Shown here one piece after another: positions 7,645 to 16,704 of a DNA stretch of 64,000 nt. Under the pieces are notes generated by a model that searched no databases, was not told the origin of the DNA, and was given only the letters and a program-made list of their open reading frames with translations. Made by a program: the position numbers and the translations under genes. This DNA is from Nocardioides sp. L-11A. GTDB taxonomy: Bacteria; Actinomycetota; Actinomycetes; Propionibacteriales; Nocardioidaceae. Within the stretch, counting starts at the first letter, position 1, and every line of letters begins with the position of its first letter. Where the stretch lies: NCBI GenBank assembly GCA_029961745.1, contig CP124680.1, positions 3,906,001 to 3,970,000 of the forward strand, written 5' to 3'.

Positions 7645-8756
7645 CGCGCGACGAGGGCGCGCGCGAGCGACGCCGGCACAGCACGGCGCGCCCCGCGCCG
7701 CACCGCGTCGGCCCAGGCGTCGAGGGTCGTGACCACCGTGCCGGAGGCGGCCCGCACGGCCACCCGCCGGGTCTCGTGGTCGCCGAACTTGGCCTCGGTG
7801 CGGCCGCGCAGCCAGTCGAAGGTGGTGACCCCGGGCGCCTCGGCGGCCCGCAGCACGGCGAGCATGTCGCAGACGATGCCGCCCTGGTAGCGCTGCCACT
7901 CCTCCGCGACCCGACCGTCCCACAGGCGGTAGGTGTCCCCGTCGACCATCGTCACCGCGTAGCCGGCGACGTCGTCGTCGACGAGCAGCACGTCGACGAC
8001 CACCCGGCCGCGGGCGGCCGCGTCGAGCAGGACGGTCTCGTGGAAGGCGCGCAGCCGCGGGTCGTCGAGGTGGCTGCGCCGGCCTGCGGCGTGGTCCCGG
8101 TGACGCCGGACCTCGACCAGCGCGGGCAGCCACCGGGCGACGTCGCCGGGCTCGCTCGCCGCCACCGTCCGCCAGGTCCGGCCCTCCGCGTCGAGGCGGG
8201 CGGTCGCCCGGCGCATGCTGCGCCGCCGGTTGCGGCTGATCCGGAAGCTGCCGCCGACGCCCTCGATCCGCGGCATCGGCGGCCCGGTCTCGATCCGGCA
8301 GCCGGGCAGTCGCGCCACGATCGCCCGCACCGCCGCGTCGTCGGGATCCACCTGGCCCAGGTGGAGGGACCACGAGCGACGCGTCCCCAGCCAGCCGACC
8401 AGGGCGTCGGCGAGCCCGGCCGCGGCGGCCTCGTCGTCGTGGAAGAGCCGGCCGTAGTCGTTGAGGTCGCCGCCCAGCAGCTCGATCCGGGGAACACCGC
8501 GACGCCGCGACGTGGTCAGCGCGGCCAGCGCCACCGGCGCCTCGGCCGGGCCGACGGTGAGCACGGCCGGGGCCCCGGGCAGATGCAGGGCCGCGGCCCG
8601 CAGCCACCCGGCGGAGGTGCAGAACTCAGCGCTGCGCCCGTCGATCCAGCCCGCCAGCCGCTCCAGCCGCGCGAGCGCGGCCGGGCCCGTCTCGACCCGG
8701 CCCCCCGCAGTCGTCCGTGCCGCCGCGGTCGTGTGTGCCGTCGGTGCCGCCGTCAT
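7641..8756 (-). CDS. CelD/BcsL-type GNAT acetyltransferase
   Basis: The 371-residue cytoplasmic protein belongs to the acetyltransferase group often found in polysaccharide loci. The second half carries the GNAT core, with the strands VDVLLVDDDVAGYAVTMVD and a region around YQGGIVCDMLAVLRAAE, then FDWLRGRTEAKFGDHET, which is typical of the CelD/FemAB-like group. It probably acylates a sugar or an intermediate of the polymer. The start was taken at the ATG overlapping the GalE stop (ATGA). The substrate is unknown. Confidence 0.72.
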   Translation of the reverse strand: MTAAPTAHTTAAARTTAGGRVETGPAALARLERLAGWIDGRSAEFCTSAGWLRAAALHLPGAPAVLTVGPAEAPVALAALTTSRRRGVPRIELLGGDLNDYGRLFHDDEAAAAGLADALVGWLGTRRSWSLHLGQVDPDDAAVRAIVARLPGCRIETGPPMPRIEGVGGSFRISRNRRRSMRRATARLDAEGRTWRTVAASEPGDVARWLPALVEVRRHRDHAAGRRSHLDDPRLRAFHETVLLDAAARGRVVVDVLLVDDDVAGYAVTMVDGDTYRLWDGRVAEEWQRYQGGIVCDMLAVLRAAEAPGVTTFDWLRGRTEAKFGDHETRRVAVRAASGTVVTTLDAWADAVRRGARRAVPASLARALVAR

Positions 8757-9760
8757 GATGCCTCCCGATCCGGGTGCCGTGCCCGGGACCAGGCCCGGGC
8801 GTCCTCGATGCCGTCCGCGAGGGTCCGCTCCGGCCGCCAGCCGAGCAGTCGTCGCGCCTTGGTGCTGCGGGTGAACGCGCCGACGGTGTCGCCGGCGCGG
8901 CGAGGCGCCTCGACCACCGGCAGCGGCCGGCCGGTGACGCGTTCGAAGGTCGTGACCAGCTCGCGCACCGTCGTACCGCTGCCTGTGCCGAGGTCGACCG
9001 CCTCATAGCGCGCGCCGCCGAGCGCGCGGTCGAAGTGACGGAGCGCGGCGACATGGGCGCGGGCGAGATCCCAGACGTGGACGTAGTCGCGTACGCCGCT
9101 CCCGTCGACCGTCGGGTAGTCGGTCCCGGTGAGCAGGAAGGGACGCCCGGTCCGGTGCGCGGCCAGGAGCCGGCCCAGCACGTGGCTGGGGTCCGGCTGG
9201 TGGGGGCCGGTCCGCAGCCACGGGTCGGCGCCGACCGGGTTGAAGTAGCGCAGCGACAGGACGCGCAGCGGCGTGGCCGCGACGAGGTCGCCCAGCAGGG
9301 TCTCGGCGACCGCCTTGGTGCGGGCGTACGGGCTGCGCGGGTCCCAGGGCGACGACTCGTCGACGCCCAGGTCGGGTCCGGGGGCGTAGATCGCGGCCGA
9401 GCCGCTGAACACCAGTCGGGTGACCCCGCAGTCCAGCAGTGTCTCGGCGAGCTCGCAGGTGCCCGTGACATTGGTGCGGTAGTAAGCGGCCGGCTCGCGC
9501 ACCGACTCGGGGACCACCACCCTCGCCGCGCAGTGCACGACGGTCCGCACGCCGGGGTTCTCGCGCAGCACCCGACGGAGCAGGTCGTGGTCGGCGATGT
9601 CGCCGACGTACGCCGCGCGCCCCCGCAGGAACGACCGCGGCCCGGCCGACAGGTCGTCGAGCACGACCGGGCGGTGCCCGGCGTCGAGGAGCGCCGAGAC
9701 GACGGTGCTGCCGATGTAGCCCGCCCCGCCGGTGACCAGGACGTCGGCGCCCGCGGTCAT
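8753..9760 (-). CDS. galE: UDP-glucose 4-epimerase-like (extended SDR)
   Basis: This 335-residue NAD-dependent epimerase interconverts UDP-glucose and UDP-galactose or related sugars. The NAD site GGAGYIG is at residues 11-17 and the catalytic Ser121, Tyr145 and Lys149 are present (SGSAAIY; SPYARTK). RYFNPVGA and the DYVHVWDLARAH segment are hallmark GalE motifs. In this locus it would supply a nucleotide sugar for the polymer. The substrate could be UDP-GlcNAc or UDP-xylose instead. Confidence 0.85.
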   Translation of the reverse strand: MTAGADVLVTGGAGYIGSTVVSALLDAGHRPVVLDDLSAGPRSFLRGRAAYVGDIADHDLLRRVLRENPGVRTVVHCAARVVVPESVREPAAYYRTNVTGTCELAETLLDCGVTRLVFSGSAAIYAPGPDLGVDESSPWDPRSPYARTKAVAETLLGDLVAATPLRVLSLRYFNPVGADPWLRTGPHQPDPSHVLGRLLAAHRTGRPFLLTGTDYPTVDGSGVRDYVHVWDLARAHVAALRHFDRALGGARYEAVDLGTGSGTTVRELVTTFERVTGRPLPVVEAPRRAGDTVGAFTRSTKARRLLGWRPERTLADGIEDARAWSRARHPDREAS

Positions 9761-10557
9761 CGACACCGCCCCGGGACGTGCGGGCGGACGCCGTCCGGGA
9801 TCGGGTACGCCAGCACCCGGTCGAGTCGGAGCCCAGGCGGCACCGCGTAGAAGAGGTGCAGGCGGACCGTGCGGGCGGCGCCGGGCCGGAAGCAGTAGAA
9901 GCGGCCCGAGATGACCTGGGCCAGCTCGCCCTCGCCGTCGACGAGCAGTGCCTGGACGGCGACATAGCCCGAGAGCCGGCCACGCGCCTTCAGCCGGACG
10001 GCGACGACCGTGTCGTCGTCGTCGCGGCGCAGGTCGGCGTCGCCGACCCGCACCGACGCGTCCGCGGCCGACGCGCCCGCCTCGGCGCTGAGCGTCTCCA
10101 CGTCGACGGCGCCGATCTCGCCGACCCCCGCGTCGAGCGGGACGAAGAGACCGAACTCCGCGCCCGGCGGCAGCCCGACGACCGTGCAGCACACGTCGGC
10201 GTCGGTGCCGCTCGTCGCGAGGAGCACGGCTCCGGTCGCGTCCCGGGCGGTCACCCGGACCCGGGCGCTCGCGATCGGCTCGGTCGACTCGTTGCCGACC
10301 ACGATCGCCAGCTGTCCGGCCGCGCGGCCCCAGGACCGCACGGCCAGCACGTCGCCCACCCCGGCCGGGGCCGCCGGCAGCGCGACCGGAGGGACCCGGC
10401 CGGCCGGGTACGGCGTCCGTGCCCGGCTGTCCTCGGCGCCGCCGATCGTCCCGGTCAGCAGCAGGCCGCCGGCGACCAGCCCTGCCAGCACGAGCAGCAC
10501 GCCGGCGTACAGCGGCCAACTGGGGCGCCTGCCTCGGCGCTTCGGGTGGCGGCTCAT
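9757..10557 (-). CDS. Membrane-anchored extracytoplasmic protein, unknown
   Basis: I do not recognise this 266-residue protein. A basic N-terminus (SRHPKRRGRRPSW) and one membrane segment (about residues 16-38) leave about 225 residues outside the cell. The outer part is beta-rich with a CC pair (ADVCCTVVG) and a YCFRPG segment, suggesting an immunoglobulin-like fold with disulfides. Both ends overlap neighbours by ATGA, so it belongs to the polysaccharide operon. A role in attaching or exporting the polymer is possible but not shown. Confidence 0.7.
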   Translation of the reverse strand: MSRHPKRRGRRPSWPLYAGVLLVLAGLVAGGLLLTGTIGGAEDSRARTPYPAGRVPPVALPAAPAGVGDVLAVRSWGRAAGQLAIVVGNESTEPIASARVRVTARDATGAVLLATSGTDADVCCTVVGLPPGAEFGLFVPLDAGVGEIGAVDVETLSAEAGASAADASVRVGDADLRRDDDDTVVAVRLKARGRLSGYVAVQALLVDGEGELAQVISGRFYCFRPGAARTVRLHLFYAVPPGLRLDRVLAYPIPDGVRPHVPGRCR

Positions 10558-11645
10558 CGGGTCACTCCTGTCCGCGGGCGGCGGCCGACGGGACGACCGG
10601 CCAGACGCAGGTAGATGTCGTCGTACTGCGCCACCATGCGGGCGCGCGAGAAGCGGTCGGCCACCAGCGCCCGCCCGCGCCACGCCAGGTCCGCGCGGAG
10701 GGCGGCGTCGTCGACCAGGTCGACCAGGCCCGCGGCGAGCGCGGCGGCCGATCCGGGCTCGGCGAGGCGGACCGCGCCGGCGAAGTGCTCGACGAGCCCG
10801 CTCACCCGGGAGGCGAGCACGGGAACCCCGGCGCCGAGCGCCTCCAGGACCGCCACCGGCAGTCCCTCCCAGTCGGTCGGCAGCACCAGGAAGTCGCTGG
10901 CCGCGAGCAGGCGGGGCACGTCCGCCCGCTCGCCGAGCGGACGGACGCCGGCGCCGATGCCGTGGCGGTCGATGTCGGCCAGGACCCGCCCACGCCCGGG
11001 TCCGTCGCCCGCGAGGAGCAGGACGGCGCGGTCGGCGACGGCGGGCCAGGCGGCGAGCAGCAGGTCGTGGCGCTTCTGCGGGACCAGCCGGGCCAGGCAC
11101 AGCCCGACCGGCACATCGGGCGGGAGGCCCAGCTCGGCACGCGCACGCTCGCGCGGGTACGACGGCAGCGGCTCGAGTGCGGTGGGGACGACGTCGATCC
11201 GGCTGCCCGGGTATCCCTCGTCCGCCAACGCCTCGGCCAGGTGGGGCGAGACCACGGCGACGCGATCGCTCACCCGGCGCAGGATCCGAGCGGCGCGGCG
11301 GCCGTCGGGGCCGGCCACTCCGTGCAGCGTGGTCAGCAGCGGCGCCCGGCCGCCCAGCGCGAGTCCGGCGACGAGGGATGCCTTGGGATTGTGGGCGTGC
11401 ACGAGGTCGGGCTGCGGCAGCGTGCGCAGCCGGTGCGCGGCGCGGACCAGTCCGGCCGGCCCCCGGCCGACGAGGGGCACCGGCACGTGCCGCACGCCAG
11501 CGGCCTCCAGCGCGGCGATCCGGTGGCCGGGCCCGCTCGCCACCCACACCTCGTGGCCCTCCGCGGCCGCGGCAGCGGCGAGGGTGACGGCGATGGTCTC
11601 GGCGCCGCCGATGCCGAGCTCGGCGATGACGGTCAGGATCCTCAT
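10554..11645 (-). CDS. Glycosyltransferase family 4
   Basis: The 363-residue GT-B enzyme opens with MRILTVIAELGIGGAET, the usual acceptor-side glycine loop. The C-terminal half holds the donor site with the EX7E motif: EGLPVAVLE, in DWEGLPVAVLEALGAGVPV. It would transfer one sugar from a nucleotide donor to the growing lipid-linked repeat unit on the cytoplasmic face. Sugar and linkage cannot be read from sequence. ATGA overlaps are present at both ends. Confidence 0.87.
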   Translation of the reverse strand: MRILTVIAELGIGGAETIAVTLAAAAAAEGHEVWVASGPGHRIAALEAAGVRHVPVPLVGRGPAGLVRAAHRLRTLPQPDLVHAHNPKASLVAGLALGGRAPLLTTLHGVAGPDGRRAARILRRVSDRVAVVSPHLAEALADEGYPGSRIDVVPTALEPLPSYPRERARAELGLPPDVPVGLCLARLVPQKRHDLLLAAWPAVADRAVLLLAGDGPGRGRVLADIDRHGIGAGVRPLGERADVPRLLAASDFLVLPTDWEGLPVAVLEALGAGVPVLASRVSGLVEHFAGAVRLAEPGSAAALAAGLVDLVDDAALRADLAWRGRALVADRFSRARMVAQYDDIYLRLAGRPVGRRPRTGVTR

Positions 11646-12751
11646 CCGACCTCCTCGTAGACGGCGAGCAGCGCACGCGCGCAGCGCTCGGCGGTGAACC
11701 TCTCGATGACCCGACGGCGGGCCGCCGCCCCCATCCGGGCGCGCAGCGCGGCGTCGGCGCTCAGCGTCCGCAGCGCCGTGACGAGCTGGTCCTCGGAGCC
11801 GGCATCGACGAGCAACCCGTCGATGCCGTCGCGGACGATCTCGGGTACCCCGCCGACGCGGGTGGCGACGACAGGCAGCCCGGAGGCCATCGCCTGGAGC
11901 AGGGCCATCGGACAGGCCTCGGCCGCGGAGGCCAGGACCAGCAGATCCGCGGCACGCAGGTGCGTCACGGGGTCCGGGCGGAACCCGAGGAGGCGCACGC
12001 GGTCGGCGCTGCCCGCGCCGGCCACCGCGGACTCGACCCGCGCGCGCTCGGGGCCGTCGCCGACCAGGTGGAGGTCGAGGTCCGGGACCCGGGCCGCGGC
12101 ACGGACCAGCTCGGGCACCCGCTTGACCGGCTCCATCACGCCGAGCCAGGCGGCAGCGACGCCGGTGCGCCGCGGGCCGGGAACGGGTGCGTCCAACCAG
12201 GCCCGGCCGACGCCGTTGGGGACCGTGCGGACCCGGGTCGGGGGCAGCCCGACCTCACGGCGTGCGTACGCCGAGAGCGCCTCGCACGGCGTGACGACGG
12301 CCGTGCGCGGGGTGGCGGCCAGCAGCCGCTCGCCCGTCAGATACGCCAGCCGGTCGCGGCGCCGGGCCGGGGCCATCGGCAGGTTGCCCGGCACCAGGCC
12401 GGCCAGCTGGTCCGGGACGCCGTGCAGCGTGTAGACCGCGGGCAGGCCACGCCACCGGGCGAGGGCCCGACCGACGAGCCCGGCGCGACGGTCCTGCAGG
12501 TGCAGCAGGTCGGGCCGCACGTCGCCGAGCAGCGCCGCCGCCGAGCGCAGACCGACGGCGTCGACGCCGCGGCGGACGACGAGACGATGCGTGCGCACGC
12601 CGCCGACCGCGGCCCGGTCGAGGTGGGGTCCCGGCGGACCGGCGAGGTGGCTGTCGTGCCCGAGCGCGGCGAGCTCGAGCGCGAGGTCGACGGCATGGTC
12701 GACCGGACCGCCGCGGGCCTGGGTCAGCAGCTGGAGGACGCGCAGGGTCAT
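11642..12751 (-). CDS. Glycosyltransferase family 4
   Basis: The 369-residue GT-B enzyme starts MTLRVLQLLTQARGGPVDHA. A linker with VRTVPNGVG marks the turn between domains. The donor domain has GDGPERARVE and an EX7E-like stretch (EACPMALLQAMASGLPVV, where the second Glu is Gln). The Glu-to-Gln change is seen in some active members, so activity is likely but not certain. It overlaps the flippase-ligase gene by ATGA. Confidence 0.85.
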   Translation of the reverse strand: MTLRVLQLLTQARGGPVDHAVDLALELAALGHDSHLAGPPGPHLDRAAVGGVRTHRLVVRRGVDAVGLRSAAALLGDVRPDLLHLQDRRAGLVGRALARWRGLPAVYTLHGVPDQLAGLVPGNLPMAPARRRDRLAYLTGERLLAATPRTAVVTPCEALSAYARREVGLPPTRVRTVPNGVGRAWLDAPVPGPRRTGVAAAWLGVMEPVKRVPELVRAAARVPDLDLHLVGDGPERARVESAVAGAGSADRVRLLGFRPDPVTHLRAADLLVLASAAEACPMALLQAMASGLPVVATRVGGVPEIVRDGIDGLLVDAGSEDQLVTALRTLSADAALRARMGAAARRRVIERFTAERCARALLAVYEEVG

Positions 12752-15495
12752 CGGCCCTCGCCTCCGGCGGCCGGGGGGCGGTCGCGCCGCGGCTCGATGC
12801 CGAGCCCGAGCGCGACGAGCAGCCAGATCGGCAGGAAGTACTGCTCGCTGAGGAAGCAGGCCGCGGCCGCGGCGCCGGCCAGCGCCACCAGGACGGCGTC
12901 GGCGGTGCGGCGGTCCTCCCGGGCGCGGGCCGCCCGGCGGGCCCGCAGGGCACCGCGGCCGGCGAGCGCCAGCACCGCGACGAAGGCGGCCAGACCGGCC
13001 AGACCGAGCTCGGCGGCGACGTCGAGATACATCTGGTGGGCGACGTCCTCGCGCACGGCGGTGCCGCCGGCCGGGACGAAGCGGCTCCGCTCGGCGGCGA
13101 ACCCTCCCGGTCCCTGGCCGAGCACCGGGTCGGCGGCAGTCATGTCGACGGCGACCGACGCCGCGGTGAGCCGCTGGTCGACGTTGCTGGCGGCGACATG
13201 CTCCTTCTCGGCCAGGGCCCGGGCGACCACGTCGCCGTGGGTCACTGTCATCACGCCCGCGCCGAGGACCGCGGCGAGCGCGATGCCGAGCAGGGCCGCC
13301 GGACGGACCGCGCGCAGCAGCACGGCCGCCACCACCATGGCGGACAGGCCGACCAGAGCGCCGCGGGAGAAGGTGGCGAGGGTCGCGACGACGAGGACCG
13401 CTCCACAGCCACTCCCCCAGGCAGCGGCTGTGGAGCGGTGGCGGGCGAGGCTGCGGTGGCCGGCGAGGACGGCGAAGGGCAGCGCTGTGATCATGAAGAA
13501 CGCCAGGTCGTTCGGGTCCGCCAGCGGTCCGACGGCCCGGCCGCCGTGGACCAGGAACGAGGCCACGCCCACCACGCCCGCCGCGGTGCAGGAGAGCACG
13601 TAGGCGGTCGCGAGCCGGCGCGCGAACGCCGCGGGCGTGGGCCGGCCGCGCCGCAGCAGGTCCACCAGCACCACGACGACCAGGGCATGGGCCGCGTAGC
13701 TCACGACGTGGTCGCCACCCGAGGCGACGTCCGCGCCGTTGGCCACGAAGGACGCCATCAGGACCACGACCAGGGCGCCCAGGGCGACCAGGCCGGGGTG
13801 TCGCAGCCCCTGCGGGCGCGGGTCGTGCAGCACCCGGACCGCCCAGGACACGAACAGCAGCGCGCCGACGGCCTTGAACGCCGCCGGGTGGATCTGCTCC
13901 TGGAGCAGGTGCGCGAACGGTGCGGCCACGACGAGCGCGATCGCCGTCCACTCGACGCGCAGGACGGCGGCCGTCAGCACCGTCAGGCCGACGACGAGCG
14001 CCAGCACGAGGTACGGCGCGCCCGCGGCGGCGAGCCCGGCGGCCACGGCGAGGCCCGTCACCAGCAGCACCGCCAGGATGGGCGCCACCGGCGCGGGGCC
14101 GGTGCCGAGCCGCGGCGGACGGAGCCGCGGCAGACGGCGGATCTCCACGACCGGGCTCGATCGCGGCAGCAGACGCGCCGGCAGGGACCGGCGCACCAGC
14201 AGCGACCAGCGGAAGCCCGGCACCCGGACACTCACCAGCACCGCGGCCGCGGCCAGGGTGACGGCGGCCGCGACCAGCTGCAGGACGGCGACGAGGGTGA
14301 TCCCGTGGTCGACGTACCGGCCGAGGAGCAGGACCAGCAGGACGACGTGCAGAGCGGCGACTCCGAGCGTGTCGGCCGTGCGGCCCACCGCCCGGAGCGC
14401 GACGAGCAGCGGCTCGAGCAGGCTCAGCACCAGGCCGTAGGCCGCGAGCCAGCGCAGTGCCGGTACGGCGACCGACCACTCCTCGCCGAGCAGTCCCAGC
14501 AGCGGCGCGAGGAGCGCCATCGCCGCGTAGACCGGCACCAGGAGGCGGTGGACGACGACCGCCGCCGCGATCGCGGACGCGCCCACGGCCTCGCCCCGCA
14601 GGCGGCACAGCCGCGGGAACACCGCGCCGCCGATCACCACCGCGACCAGCAGGTAGGGCATGAAGGCGATCCGGAACGCCATGGAGTAGGCGCCGAGGTC
14701 GCCGGCACCGAGCCGGTGCGCGACGAGGACGTAGTCGACGTTGAGCATGACGAGCGACAGGAGGGCGCCGCCGGCGAGGGCGCTGCCGTAGGACAGCAGC
14801 GTCGCGGCGTCGCGCCCCGACCAGCCCGGACGCACCGGCGGCCGCAGCACGCCGAGCAGGACCAGGGCGGTCGCGGCCTGTGCCAGCTGCCCCGGCACCA
14901 GCGCGAACGCACCGGCACCCGCCGCGAGGGCGGCCCCCGTGACGATCGCCCCGACGGCGCTGCCCACGACGTCGGGCAGGATCCGGCGGCGGAAGTCGAG
15001 GCGGCGGCGCAGCAGCTCGGCGCTGATCCCGGCCGCCGCGGCGAGCGGCACGCACAGCACGATGCCGCGGAACACCTCGGCGCCCGCCGTGCCGACCCGG
15101 AGCAGGCCGGCGAGCCACGGTGCCGCGACCCACACCACGGCCACCAGCGCCAGGGAGGTGACCAGCGCCAGCGTGAGCGCGGACCGGGCCGCGCGCTCGG
15201 CGTCGCCGCGGAAGTGGACGAGGGCGGTGGCGGTCCCGAGGTCCGCCAGGACGGTCGTCACGTTCAGCAGCGCGGCGCCCAGTGCCACGACCCCCAGGGC
15301 CGCGGGATCGAGCACGGCCGCCATGAGCAGCAGCACCAGGGTCTGCGACGCCTTCGACGCGACCGCCCCGAGCGCCAGCCAGCCCGTTCCGGGCGGTAGC
15401 GCCGGGAACCTGGACGACACCGCTCCCCCGGTGGCGCGGGCGCGCACCGGGGACGGCCCCACCTCGGGGGCCGCGCGGGAGACGATCACCGTCAT
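12748..15495 (-). CDS. Fusion of a Wzx-like flippase and an O-antigen-ligase-like domain
   Basis: The protein has 915 residues in one uninterrupted frame. Residues about 40-440 form a MOP-type flippase (GWLALGAVASKASQTLV, then the DxGTATALVHF region). After a basic linker (about 445-475), residues about 480-900 form a second multi-helix domain of the Wzy/WaaL ligase kind, with ADPNDLAFFMITALPF and GQGPGGF motifs and a large loop before the last helices. Flippase and polymerase/ligase are normally separate proteins, so this joins export and polymerisation or ligation. The promoter-like motif at 15500-15529 ends 4 nt from the ATG. Confidence 0.82.
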   Translation of the reverse strand: MTVIVSRAAPEVGPSPVRARATGGAVSSRFPALPPGTGWLALGAVASKASQTLVLLLMAAVLDPAALGVVALGAALLNVTTVLADLGTATALVHFRGDAERAARSALTLALVTSLALVAVVWVAAPWLAGLLRVGTAGAEVFRGIVLCVPLAAAAGISAELLRRRLDFRRRILPDVVGSAVGAIVTGAALAAGAGAFALVPGQLAQAATALVLLGVLRPPVRPGWSGRDAATLLSYGSALAGGALLSLVMLNVDYVLVAHRLGAGDLGAYSMAFRIAFMPYLLVAVVIGGAVFPRLCRLRGEAVGASAIAAAVVVHRLLVPVYAAMALLAPLLGLLGEEWSVAVPALRWLAAYGLVLSLLEPLLVALRAVGRTADTLGVAALHVVLLVLLLGRYVDHGITLVAVLQLVAAAVTLAAAAVLVSVRVPGFRWSLLVRRSLPARLLPRSSPVVEIRRLPRLRPPRLGTGPAPVAPILAVLLVTGLAVAAGLAAAGAPYLVLALVVGLTVLTAAVLRVEWTAIALVVAAPFAHLLQEQIHPAAFKAVGALLFVSWAVRVLHDPRPQGLRHPGLVALGALVVVLMASFVANGADVASGGDHVVSYAAHALVVVVLVDLLRRGRPTPAAFARRLATAYVLSCTAAGVVGVASFLVHGGRAVGPLADPNDLAFFMITALPFAVLAGHRSLARHRSTAAAWGSGCGAVLVVATLATFSRGALVGLSAMVVAAVLLRAVRPAALLGIALAAVLGAGVMTVTHGDVVARALAEKEHVAASNVDQRLTAASVAVDMTAADPVLGQGPGGFAAERSRFVPAGGTAVREDVAHQMYLDVAAELGLAGLAAFVAVLALAGRGALRARRAARAREDRRTADAVLVALAGAAAAACFLSEQYFLPIWLLVALGLGIEPRRDRPPAAGGEGR

Positions 15496-15499
15496 GTCA

Positions 15500-15529
15500 C
15501 TCCAGTGCCGGTCGGTTCGGGATTGATCC
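15500..15529 (-). promoter_or_regulatory. Promoter-like motif, copy A (internal to the polysaccharide locus)
   Basis: On the minus strand GGATCAA (15529-15523), 14 nt, then GCACTGGAG (15508-15500). The ATG of the flippase-ligase gene starts 13 nt after the first base of the GCAC box, so a transcript from here would be leaderless or nearly so. Three other exact-spacing copies lie within 14 kb. Confidence 0.5.
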
Positions 15530-15537
15530 GCGTCGCG

Positions 15538-16704
15538 TCAGCGGCGGCGGGCAGCGTCGCGCAGCGCGCGCAGGGCGGGCTTGGGCCGGAGGTCGGGGTG
15601 CAGCAGGCCGAAGCCGTCCTGGTAGGTGTCGCTCGGCCCGTCGATGTCGCGGTACCAGATGATCGGTCCGACATAGGGATAGCGCGCGCGGACCAGGCGG
15701 ACCGCGTCGCCGAGGTACGCCGCCTGCTGGCGCGGGGTGACCGACCGGTCCCACGGGTTGCCGGCGCTGTCGGGCCCCGAGGACCAGCCGAGCTCGGTGA
15801 TCCAGATCTGCTTGGCGCCGTCGCCCCACTCCTCCATCACGGCACGCACCGCCGGTGTGTGGGTGAGCCGCCAGACCGCACCGACCGCCGGCGTGTCCGG
15901 CGGCGCGTCGCTCGGGCCGACATAGGGATGGGTCGCGAGGACGTCGAAGCAGTCGCGGGCGCCGGCCTCGTAGGCCCGCCGGAGCCAGCCGTCGTCGTTG
16001 TACATCAGCCCGCCGAACACGACCGGCGCGTCGTCGTAGCGCTTGACCGCCGGGTAGGCCGCGCACAGCAGCCGGGTGTAGGTGGCGGGGTCCGCCCCCT
16101 CGAAGAAGACGGGGAAGTTCGGCTCGTTCCAGATCTCCCACGCGGCCACGTCCGCACCCCAGCGCCGGGCCGCGGCGGCGATCGCGTCGGCGTAGTCGCC
16201 GACGTCGTCCGGCGGCGCATAGGGGCTGCCGCCGTCCGTGGCCCAGGAGGGGGAGAGCCACAGGGACACGATGACCCGCAGCCCACGCTCCCGGGCGCCG
16301 GTGAAGACCTCGTCGAGCAGCTCGACGTACCACTGGTCGAAGGGACCGGGCCCCTGCGGCTGCAGGGTCTGCCAGCCCACGTCGACGCGGACCCAGCGCG
16401 CGCCGGCGCGCCGCAGGCGGTCCAGCACGGCGATCGCCTGGTCCGCGCGGTCGCTGTGGTGGGCGGAGAGCTGGAAGCCCAGGTCGACGTCGGCGCCGGT
16501 CCTCGGCGACGGCGCGGGCTGCCCGGTGGACTGCGGGGCGGGCTGCGAGGCGGGCTGCGGGGCGACCTCCCCCGACGGCGCTGCCGGGTCCGGCTGCGCG
16601 CCGATCGGCGAGGGCGCCGTGGAGCCGATGAGCAGGACGCCGACGATCCCGGCCACGGCCAGGATGGCGATCACCGCACTCGAGCGACGCAGCAGCCCGC
16701 TCAT
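15538..16704 (-). CDS. Membrane-anchored glycoside hydrolase, clan A type
   Basis: The 388-residue protein has an N-terminal signal anchor (residues about 9-27), a Pro/Gln-rich spacer with QPAPQ-like repeats (40-70), and a (beta/alpha)8 glycosidase domain. Acid/base Glu194 lies in WNEPN and nucleophile Glu304 in ITELGW, the pattern of clan GH-A families such as GH5 and GH39. It probably trims or cuts the exported polymer outside the cell. The stop is 42 nt upstream of the next gene's start. The start overlaps the deacetylase stop by ATGA. Confidence 0.82.
   Translation of the reverse strand: MSGLLRRSSAVIAILAVAGIVGVLLIGSTAPSPIGAQPDPAAPSGEVAPQPASQPAPQSTGQPAPSPRTGADVDLGFQLSAHHSDRADQAIAVLDRLRRAGARWVRVDVGWQTLQPQGPGPFDQWYVELLDEVFTGARERGLRVIVSLWLSPSWATDGGSPYAPPDDVGDYADAIAAAARRWGADVAAWEIWNEPNFPVFFEGADPATYTRLLCAAYPAVKRYDDAPVVFGGLMYNDDGWLRRAYEAGARDCFDVLATHPYVGPSDAPPDTPAVGAVWRLTHTPAVRAVMEEWGDGAKQIWITELGWSSGPDSAGNPWDRSVTPRQQAAYLGDAVRLVRARYPYVGPIIWYRDIDGPSDTYQDGFGLLHPDLRPKPALRALRDAARRR

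Noticed and set aside
11642-15133. A 1163-codon open frame on the minus strand spanning a glycosyltransferase and most of the flippase-ligase gene
   Set aside because: Its upper part is Arg/Pro/Gly-rich with no protein family features and shadows the flippase-ligase frame. Only the last 369 codons are a real glycosyltransferase gene with its own ATG.
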